In this document: piece after piece, positions 6,592 to 12,022 of the stretch
Layout of the letters: every line of letters starts with the position of its first letter
Position numbering within the stretch: position 1 is the first letter of the stretch
NCBI GenBank assembly: GCA_023127875.1
Contig: JAGMFA010000061.1
Location: 1-12,022, forward strand
Source of the DNA: Candidatus Zixiibacteriota bacterium
Lineage (GTDB): Bacteria; Zixibacteria; MSB-5A5; SM1-73
Direction: 5' to 3'
Length of the DNA stretch: 12,022 bases
Program-made: the position numbers and the translations under genes
Notes under the pieces: generated by a model
Told to the model about the DNA's origin: nothing
What the model saw: only the letters and a program-made list of their open reading frames with translations
Database searches by the model: none

Positions 6592-9500
6592 TTATCGCAC
6601 CAACACCATTTTCTTAGTTGCGGTGAACTCCCCTGCCTCCAGCTTGTAGAACAAAATCCCGCTGGCGACTTGGTCTCCGCTTTCATTTGTGCCGTCCCAT
6701 CTCACAGTCTTGTGCCCTGCAGCTTCAAAATCATCCACCAAGGTCTTGACCTTGCGTCCCAAGATGTTATATATCTCCAACTTGACTTTACAATCAATCG
6801 GTAACGTATAAGTTATCTTGGTGTCCGGATTGAATGGATTGGGATAGTTGGCCAACGTAAATTGTGGCTCAGCCTCCTTTTCTGGTTCCAAACAGGATGG
6901 AAGTTGTGGATAAGAACAGGGACCAATACTCAGGCGGTAGATCATGCGAAACGGCGGCGGCTGATAATCTTCCGCATCATCTATGACGAACAACTCACCG
7001 TTTAAATCAGCCACATTCCTTACCCGGTCCATGCCTGAGTAGGTATATCGTCTTAGGACGGTTCCATCAGCTTCCATTTGGTAGATCGCGTCGCAATCAA
7101 TATCGCAGAACCAGAAACAATTCCTCAGGTCGTCCCAAGTCAAGCCACAGAGGTAAGTTTTGTAAGGATTAGAAGGAGTAATAGTCTCAACCACTTGGGA
7201 GAAATTATCATTTAGTCTTTTGATTGTATAAGTCTCCGCATGACTTACCCAGAACTGGGACCCCTTCAAGGTCATGCCCGTGATCGTGGTCAATGGAGTT
7301 TGATAAATCTGTAGTATCTCACCTGAGGAATCCAACTTTAGAATCTTTCCCAGATAATCCGCTACGTAGAGGTTTCCATCTTTCCAGGCGAGTCCTCTAA
7401 TCCGAAGGCTGTCATGCCAGAATGGTATTGTGAAGTGGGTAAGTACCGTGTCCATGTTTCTAGACCGTTTGTAAATGTCAGATTGACACGCGAGTTCATT
7501 ACCTCCGTACCAGAGATAGTAGCCATCCCAGGTTATACCACCGAACTGGTTCATCCCCCAAGGGTTGCCAATTTGCTGTGAATCACATACCTCGAGCTTG
7601 AAGTGGGGATACATATGGCAGTAATATGCTCCCATATCTACTATGGTGCTGTCCGGATCCTTTGAGCTTGATGGGTCTCCGGCATCAATGCAGGGAGACT
7701 TGCATGACAAATGATAATCATGATCGGCTGGGTCAAAAAATCCAGGACCTTTGATAATGTTGTAAAAACCATCACAAGGCGTGCCGTTATAATTCTTCCC
7801 CCAACTTGTGTCGCCAACGCCGGGAGGACAGCCGTAGAAGTTTGAATCGAGATTGTCCCAAAAGCAATTGAAGGTGACAAGTGGAGTTGCCACTTCTGCG
7901 TATATCCCGCACCCATCTAAGTTGTTGCTAATGATATTATTTGATATGAGAGGGGAACCAAGATTCCACAGATAAATTGCCCCTCCTTTTCGCCAAGCGC
8001 TATCGGAATCGAAGGTATTGTTGATTATTTCAATTGAGGAATAAACTGCATAGATGCCTCCTCCCCATCCAGCCGCATTGTTGGAGATAACGTTGCTGAT
8101 TAGTTTTGTAGTGCAGAAGCCTGCGAAATGTATTCCGCCACCAGCGTTCGATCTATTGTGCGAGATGTCGTTATCCTCTATTGTACCGTTGCATCCATCT
8201 CTGAGATCGATTCCGCCCCCGGCATCGTGCTCTCCGAGTTCGGAGGTACTATTATAGCTAATGGTGTTCGCACTGATTAAGGGGTTTGAATGCTCTCCGA
8301 TATATATTCCTCCACCATTATGCTCAGCGTAATTCCCGGTTATGATGTTCCCCAGAATAGTGGGCGAGCATTCACCATCCGAAAAGATCCCACCTCCGGC
8401 TCTCTCGGCGATGTTGTCAGAAATGGTATTATGAGCTATCGTTAGACCGCAGTTTACACCGTTGTAGCTCCAACAACCGATGCCTGCTCCATTCAAGGAG
8501 GTATTGTTACTTATAGTATTGCTATCAATAAGGGGATAGTAAACAATACTCCCGATTAACCTACAGTGGATTCCCCCACCCTCTCCAACAGCTGTATTTC
8601 CTAAGATGTTGTTCTTCCTTACCAGAGGTGAAGAATCCTCAATATATATACCACCTCCATGTAAACCAGCACTGTTCCCATCGATGACATTATCTATTAT
8701 TTGGGCATCAGACGTGTCTTGGCAATAGATTCCGCCACCATAATACTGCACTACCGTGTTACCAATGATTTCGTTACCAACTATACTGGGAGAAGATTCA
8801 TAACAGTAAATCCCACCGCCTGTCCATAAGGAGACATTGTTAAGGATTTTGTTGTCAATGATTTTCGGAGATGAATATCTCTCGCATCCAATGCCACCAC
8901 CCCAAGCTGCACTGTCTGAAAAAATAATGTTATTTGATATTGTAGGAGAGGAACCATAGTAACAAAGAATTCCGCCACCTGCGCTGACTCGAAGGGTATC
9001 TGGTAAGGCAGATACAACTGTCCCAGAACCATTACGGATGGTGAACCCTTTGATTTCAGAGGTCGAATCTTCGCCTGAGCAGAACAAGACCACACTCCCT
9101 GTATCAGGATGACTTGGCTGACTACCGTCTATAATTGTTTGACTGATTTTGGACGTATCTCCATTCAAAACAAACTCGCTGGCAACAACTATCCCTTTGC
9201 CCAAGAAATTAACATTTTCGCAATAAGTTCCCGGTGCCACCAAAACTGTATCACCATTACTTGCCCTCCGAATCCCTTTTGCGATCGTGGCGAAGGGATG
9301 ATAGGCATTTCCGTTTCCGGTGGTATCATTGCCGTTGCTTGAAACGTGCCACACTGGTCCACCGTAAGGCATCATTGCGCGAATCACTGCATCATAGGCA
9401 TTGACCCTCCCATGACCTAACTCAGAGCTTTTCCCGGTTGCGGGATCGTAATAATAACCACCAACTTCGTCGGCGGTTTCCTCTATGATCTCCCGTACCT

Positions 9501-10809
9501 CTGTGGGGACGAAAGAGGAATCGACAGCCAATATCAAAGCTGCCACACCCGCTACCATAGGGGAAGCCATGGAGGTACCAAAACAGTATCCGTAATTCTG
9601 TGTAATCCCATAACCGTTAAGGGTGACATAGTAATTGGGCATGGTTGAGTAGATGTCGTCATAGTCAAAGACTCCACCATACCCGCCTGGCGCTGCTACG
9701 CAAACTCCGTTTCCTATGCTGGAGAACTCAGATACATGATCAGTGTGATCGGTCGAAGAGACGCCGATTACATTTCGGAAATAGCCCGAGTAACCAGCCG
9801 GATACCACACTGGTCCGCCACCGCTATTGCCAGCACAAGCGACCAGAAGCACATTGTGTGTGTTAGCATAAGCAACTCCCTGTACCTTAGTATCTGAATG
9901 GGAACCTCCTCCGCTGTAATTGACTACATTAGCTCTGTTGTCCACTGAGTAGATCATACCGTCGCGGAAAGCTTCATGTGTTGCTTGGCCATTGGTGTTG
10001 AAAACCTGGTTCACCATGATTCGGCAGTTCCAGGATACACCTGCGACTCCCACACCGTTATTGGTTTCAGCGGAAATTATACCGGTCACATGTGTTCCGT
10101 GACCGCGCGTATCTCTCACCCCTTCCCCATCCCCAACCAGGTCCTGCCCCAGAATAATTTTGGCGGGGTCATTCAAGTCCGGATGGGAAAGAGACCCCGA
10201 AAGCATGGGAATACCCGAATCAAGAACCGACACAATTACGCCTGAACTACCGGTGGTGTGATCCCAAGCTTCTGGAGCATCGACATCAGCATCAGACTTG
10301 TGCCCAGGAGAGGTCTCATCGAACTTACTAAGTCCCCATTTTGTCTGAGTCTCGCTGTTTGAGGGTACCAGTGAAGGAGGCTGATAAGTCCTCCATCCTA
10401 AGTTGTTGAGACCCCATTGCCATTTATAGCCCGGATCATTGGGCTCAAGGCCTGTCCGATCAATCATGTTAGGCTCCACATACAAGAAAAGACCCGTTTT
10501 TTGCATCCTTTCTATCACCGGAAAGATGTTCTTCCCCTGAGCCAAGGTTATTTTTCCAAATCCGAAACGATCCAGCTCTCTGGTCAAACTTAAGTTACTT
10601 TTGGCCAGATAACTTTTGACCTCCGCTGGGTTCTGTTCACTTTTAATCATAAAAAGTATTTCTCTATCCACATATTCGATCTTTTGGGCGTTCCACCTAC
10701 CGCTCTTAACCTGCTTTTTCAGAAATGTGGCATTGCCAAACACCGATGGGGTCAAAACGAAAGCTAAGAGCCACGTCCCTACTATTGTAATTTGAAAGGC
10801 CTTTTTCAT
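6592..10809 (-). CDS. Secreted subtilisin-family serine protease with beta-helix and sorting domain
   Basis: A 1405-residue multidomain exported S8 peptidase. In order: signal peptide 1-25; a prodomain-like segment about 40-115; and a subtilisin domain about 125-480 with catalytic D197 (VLDSGI), H237 (RGHGTH), S413 (GTSMASP) and oxyanion N328 (AGNSG). A DUF1565-like entry to a parallel beta-helix follows (WHVSSNGND at 487-495, PFATIAKGI, VAPGTYCENV). Fourteen G-[GAC]-[GA]-I coils span 611-969, then the cap PCIDAGDP...DMGAYYC (1039-1064). A propeller-like region covers about 1085-1295 (ITWDGYYLWY, LAWKDGNLYVADY, LTWDDLRNCFW), and a FlgD-Ig-like sorting domain 1317-1405 (NYPNPFNPDT, RWDGTNESGD, ending MVLVR). 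The start is the ATG 6 nt after AGGAGGTG (10823-10816); an upstream in-frame GTG lies inside that ribosome site. The beta-helix suggests binding to a carbohydrate or surface polymer; the substrate is unknown. Confidence 0.9.
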   Translation of the reverse strand: MKKAFQITIVGTWLLAFVLTPSVFGNATFLKKQVKSGRWNAQKIEYVDREILFMIKSEQNPAEVKSYLAKSNLSLTRELDRFGFGKITLAQGKNIFPVIERMQKTGLFLYVEPNMIDRTGLEPNDPGYKWQWGLNNLGWRTYQPPSLVPSNSETQTKWGLSKFDETSPGHKSDADVDAPEAWDHTTGSSGVIVSVLDSGIPMLSGSLSHPDLNDPAKIILGQDLVGDGEGVRDTRGHGTHVTGIISAETNNGVGVAGVSWNCRIMVNQVFNTNGQATHEAFRDGMIYSVDNRANVVNYSGGGSHSDTKVQGVAYANTHNVLLVACAGNSGGGPVWYPAGYSGYFRNVIGVSSTDHTDHVSEFSSIGNGVCVAAPGGYGGVFDYDDIYSTMPNYYVTLNGYGITQNYGYCFGTSMASPMVAGVAALILAVDSSFVPTEVREIIEETADEVGGYYYDPATGKSSELGHGRVNAYDAVIRAMMPYGGPVWHVSSNGNDTTGNGNAYHPFATIAKGIRRASNGDTVLVAPGTYCENVNFLGKGIVVASEFVLNGDTSKISQTIIDGSQPSHPDTGSVVLFCSGEDSTSEIKGFTIRNGSGTVVSALPDTLRVSAGGGILCYYGSSPTISNNIIFSDSAAWGGGIGCERYSSPKIIDNKILNNVSLWTGGGIYCYESSPSIVGNEIIGNTVVQYYGGGIYCQDTSDAQIIDNVIDGNSAGLHGGGIYIEDSSPLVRKNNILGNTAVGEGGGIHCRLIGSIVYYPLIDSNTISNNTSLNGAGIGCWSYNGVNCGLTIAHNTISDNIAERAGGGIFSDGECSPTILGNIITGNYAEHNGGGIYIGEHSNPLISANTISYNSTSELGEHDAGGGIDLRDGCNGTIEDNDISHNRSNAGGGIHFAGFCTTKLISNVISNNAAGWGGGIYAVYSSIEIINNTFDSDSAWRKGGAIYLWNLGSPLISNNIISNNLDGCGIYAEVATPLVTFNCFWDNLDSNFYGCPPGVGDTSWGKNYNGTPCDGFYNIIKGPGFFDPADHDYHLSCKSPCIDAGDPSSSKDPDSTIVDMGAYYCHMYPHFKLEVCDSQQIGNPWGMNQFGGITWDGYYLWYGGNELACQSDIYKRSRNMDTVLTHFTIPFWHDSLRIRGLAWKDGNLYVADYLGKILKLDSSGEILQIYQTPLTTITGMTLKGSQFWVSHAETYTIKRLNDNFSQVVETITPSNPYKTYLCGLTWDDLRNCFWFCDIDCDAIYQMEADGTVLRRYTYSGMDRVRNVADLNGELFVIDDAEDYQPPPFRMIYRLSIGPCSYPQLPSCLEPEKEAEPQFTLANYPNPFNPDTKITYTLPIDCKVKLEIYNILGRKVKTLVDDFEAAGHKTVRWDGTNESGDQVASGILFYKLEAGEFTATKKMVLVR
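7900..8979 (-). repeat. Intragenic repeat encoding about 14 beta-helix coils
   Basis: Within the subtilisin gene, residues 611-969 carry fourteen G-[GAC]-[GA]-I motifs 24-32 residues apart (most 26-27), usually followed by an aromatic or Cys-containing turn, then SSP or similar, I-x-x-N-x-I and another N-rich turn. On the plus strand the coils appear as recurring ATTCCGCCACC-like words about every 80 bases. The copies are diverged, so recent slippage is not indicated. Confidence 0.85.
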
Positions 10810-10815
10810 TCTTAC

Positions 10816-10857
10816 CACCTCCTGTGACCGTTTAATGGTTCACGGTTTATAGTTCAC
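10816..10857 (-). promoter_or_regulatory. Subtilisin gene leader: strong ribosome site plus heptad repeat
   Basis: Reading on the minus strand, four 7-nt units (10857-10830; plus-strand words AGTTCAC, GGTTTAT, GGTTCAC, GTTTAAT) precede AGGAGGTG (10823-10816) and the ATG at 10809. The arrangement is nearly the same as upstream of the small Cys-repeat gene at 11213. The heptad part may be a repeat rather than a control site. No clear promoter hexamers were found upstream. Confidence 0.5.
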
Positions 10858-10938
10858 GGATAAAACTTCGCTCTCCGATGGTGTTCTCACCAGGAAAAAG
10901 ATGTGTTGTGGTCATGAAGACCAACAACAAGCAAAAAT

Positions 10939-10986
10939 TACACTTGTGTGCCCTGTAGCTTCGTACTTATTAACCAAGGTTCTCAC
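10939..10986 (-). pseudogene. Decayed fragment of a FlgD-Ig-like sorting domain
   Basis: The minus strand reads VRTLVNKYEATGHTSV from 10986 to 10939, matching VKTLVDDFEAAGHKTV (about 1354-1369) of the subtilisin's sorting domain. At the DNA level 10947-10986 matches 6711-6750 at 30 of 40 positions with no gaps. A stop codon lies immediately upstream in this frame (10989-10987), and after SV the reading leaves the expected WDG motif and reaches a stop 8 codons on. It is thus a remnant, not a gene, lying just after (and overlapping by 3-4 nt) the small Cys-repeat gene. It could derive from a lost exported protein or from an older, longer version of the small gene. Confidence 0.65.
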
Positions 10987-11213
10987 TCACAGTCATCAAC
11001 CCAAACTACCGCTTGGCATTTTTTCTGTGAGGCTCCGCTTTTGTTTAGATCCGACCATGGATCCTCGTCGCATTTATCTTGAGATACTTTGGCGCTATGA
11101 TCTATGCGTTCCCACGGATCCTCGTCACAGTTCTTAGATAAGCTACCCACGGTGGCGTATTCTAAACCCATAACGAAAGCCAAAAGCATCGCCCAGGCAA
11201 GAAAGCTTTTCAT
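10983..11213 (-). CDS. Small exported protein with CDEDPW repeats, unknown function
   Basis: I do not recognise this 76-residue protein. It starts with a signal peptide (K2, hydrophobic 4-17, cleavage plausible around 20-24), leaving a mature peptide of about 52-56 residues. That contains three related units: S-K-N-C29-D-E-D-P-W34, S-Q-D-K-C48-D-E-D-P-W53, and S-Q-K-K-C66-Q-A-V-V-W71, with cysteines 19 and 18 residues apart, and a final C75 near the end. Four cysteines would allow two disulfides. The mature part is acidic. The start is the ATG 6 nt after GGAGGTG (11226-11220); an upstream in-frame ATG at 11255 lies in the heptad repeat and is less likely. It is on the same strand as, and 173 nt upstream of, the secreted subtilisin, with a matching leader. 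The signal peptide, ribosome site and internal repeats support a real gene. Confidence 0.65.
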   Translation of the reverse strand: MKSFLAWAMLLAFVMGLEYATVGSLSKNCDEDPWERIDHSAKVSQDKCDEDPWSDLNKSGASQKKCQAVVWVDDCE

Positions 11214-11219
11214 CTTTAT

Positions 11220-11262
11220 CACCTCCACTCGTTCGGTTAATGGTTCATGGTTCATTGTTCAC
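11220..11262 (-). promoter_or_regulatory. Small Cys-repeat gene leader: ribosome site plus heptad repeat
   Basis: On the minus strand, four 7-nt units (11262-11235; plus-strand words TGTTCAC, GGTTCAT, GGTTCAT, GGTTAAT) lead into GGAGGTG (11226-11220), then six bases and the ATG at 11213. The last bases before the start, GTGATAAAG, parallel GTGGTAAGA in the subtilisin leader. This suggests that the two leaders share an origin or a control mechanism. Confidence 0.5.
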
Positions 11263-11444
11263 AGCCAAAACCTTAAGACCACCTGACCTCTTCCTTTTCT
11301 TCTTTCATAACAATAGTCGTATGAACTTCCTTCAGGTTCCCGGCAAGGATCAGACTCTTCTTGCTTACCGCATCCTCGTTTTTGTCCTCCGATGAACAAT
11401 CCAGAGGAGCTAAAGGTTCCCTTTTTCGTTTATTTAACCGTAGT

Positions 11445-11460
11445 GCTTAAGCGCTTAAGC
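11445..11460. promoter_or_regulatory. Perfect 16-bp palindrome, operator-like
   Basis: GCTTAAGCGCTTAAGC is its own reverse complement and is also two head-to-tail copies of GCTTAAGC. It lies 232 nt upstream of the small Cys-repeat gene on the minus strand and has no gene on its plus-strand side within the window. A dimeric regulator site is possible; nothing else supports it. Confidence 0.25.
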
Positions 11461-11688
11461 TTCAATGCCCTGATTCTGTAGCCAGTTTTCTATAAGAGCA
11501 AAAACCATGCAGGTTTCATTCAGTGGAAAAGAATTTCAATCTTCGGTTTGTAAGTGATTGTATCACAATGAAAAATTTCCTATGATACACGGATTTACTC
11601 ATTGCAAAAGTTAGATAAATACATAACCGAGCTGGAGATTCGGCAATTATGGCGAGGGAAAAAACGAAAGAAAGATGTCTATTGTTGT

Positions 11689-11713
11689 TAATCTTTTATG
11701 GTTCAAAAGATTA
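11689..11713. repeat. AT-rich hairpin
   Basis: TAATCTTTT (11689-11697) and AAAAGATTA (11705-11713) form a perfect 9-bp stem with a 7-nt loop. There is no adjacent gene for which it would be a terminator, so its role is unknown. Confidence 0.45.
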
Positions 11714-11794
11714 GGGAATTCGTCAAAAAGTGCGAACTACCAGAACGGAGATTAAGATGCCTCACAGCTGACTAAGCAGATTTAATTCGTTGCA

Positions 11795-11918
11795 TCAGGA
11801 GCTTCTCCTGACGCTCGGATCGTGTCAGGACTAGGTCCTGACACAACTTTAGCCAAGGCCCCCTCACCTTAGTCCTCTCCCCTAAGGGGAGAGGATATTG
11901 CCCCGACGGGCACCCGTC
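11795..11918. repeat. Cluster of four palindromes (REP-like mosaic)
   Basis: Four perfect inverted repeats follow one another: TCAGGAG/CTCCTGA at 11795-11811; a 10-bp stem GTGTCAGGAC/GTCCTGACAC at 11822-11844; a 9-bp stem CCTCTCCCC/GGGGAGAGG at 11874-11894; and GACGGG/CCCGTC at 11905-11918. The first two share a CAGGA core. From memory the third, with its preceding CCTCACC, resembles a palindromic repeat common in many bacterial genomes. Positions 11919-12022 hold nothing recognisable. Confidence 0.7.
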
Positions 11919-12022
11919 CGGGTGGAACCAACGTACGGGAATAAAAAATGGATGCAGAATCCAGCTGTATATGTTAACTTCAAAACCATAAAGACCAGCT
12001 AACAATTATGGGACGCTTCCAA

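Larger units (their letters stand above)
11263..11794. other. Gene-free stretch with palindromic sites
   Basis: No open frame here has a ribosome site, protein-like composition or recognisable motif. It contains a perfect 16-bp palindrome at 11445-11460 (GCTTAAGC twice), a short inverted repeat GTGAT/ATCAC at 11554-11566, and a 9-bp AT-rich stem at 11689-11697/11705-11713. The small gene's promoter should lie in the first part, but no convincing hexamers were seen. Confidence 0.5.

Noticed and set aside
7900..8979. CRISPR-like or tandem DNA array because of recurring GC-rich words about every 80 bases
   Set aside because: The words encode the G-G-G-I turns of a beta-helix in one long open frame, with diverged spacing of 24-32 residues.
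10810..10818. GTG at 10818 as the subtilisin start
   Set aside because: The GTG is part of the AGGAGGTG ribosome site itself; the ATG at 10809 follows it by six bases and begins a standard signal peptide.
10901..11137. Plus-strand open frame of 78 codons
   Set aside because: It is antisense to the small Cys-repeat gene and the sorting-domain remnant; no ribosome site or protein-like pattern.
11459..11538. Short minus-strand peptide (about 26 codons, containing IENWLQNQG) that looks protein-like
   Set aside because: Too short, bounded by stops, no ribosome site and no recognised family; may be a remnant but not supportable.
11772..12005. Minus-strand open frame of 77 codons near the window end
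   Set aside because: It contains PLPLGERTKVRG, a typical accidental translation of a common palindromic intergenic repeat, and it runs across several hairpins with no ribosome site.

Overview
The window looks like a chromosomal segment of a bacterium related to the FCB group or one of its uncultured neighbour phyla. Two large exported proteins end in a 'N(F/Y)PNPF ... WDG ... ASG(V/I)' FlgD-Ig-like/type IX-type sorting domain, which is typical of those lineages. I cannot name the phylum. There are no mobile-element genes, tRNAs, rRNAs or CRISPR arrays that I can see.

Layout. Positions 1-228 hold a repeat fragment and the leader of an ornithine carbamoyltransferase gene (229-1131, +). A 258-base gap of tandem and inverted repeats follows. 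Next comes a two-gene operon: a bifunctional formiminotransferase-cyclodeaminase (1390-2928, +) and a PHP-family phosphoesterase (2935-3765, +). After another repeat-filled gap lies a second two-gene unit: an exported HExxH metallopeptidase-like protein with a sorting domain (3981-5873, +), overlapping by 4 nt an ECF-type transporter S component (5870-6403, +). Positions 6404-6591 hold palindromes between convergent genes. The minus strand then carries a 1405-residue secreted subtilisin fused to a parallel beta-helix, a propeller-like region and a sorting domain (10809 down to 6592). Upstream of it on the same strand is a 76-residue exported protein with Cys-Asp-Glu-Asp-Pro-Trp repeats (11213 down to 10983). 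Positions 11214-12022 have no convincing gene and end in a cluster of palindromic repeats.

The genes fall into two themes. The left part is amino-acid and one-carbon metabolism: carbamoyl phosphate/ornithine/citrulline, and formiminoglutamate to methenyl-tetrahydrofolate. The rest is a secretion-oriented block of two large exported hydrolases, a small exported Cys-repeat protein and a vitamin-type transporter subunit.

The most unusual content is between and around genes. Tandem repeats in a 7-nt (or 14-nt) register occur at four gene boundaries. A 100-bp tandem duplication has captured the end of the carbamoyltransferase gene. A hairpin in the carbamoyltransferase leader can cover its Shine-Dalgarno. 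Two minus-strand exported genes have near-identical leaders. A decayed fragment of a sorting domain sits between the small Cys-repeat gene and the subtilisin gene.
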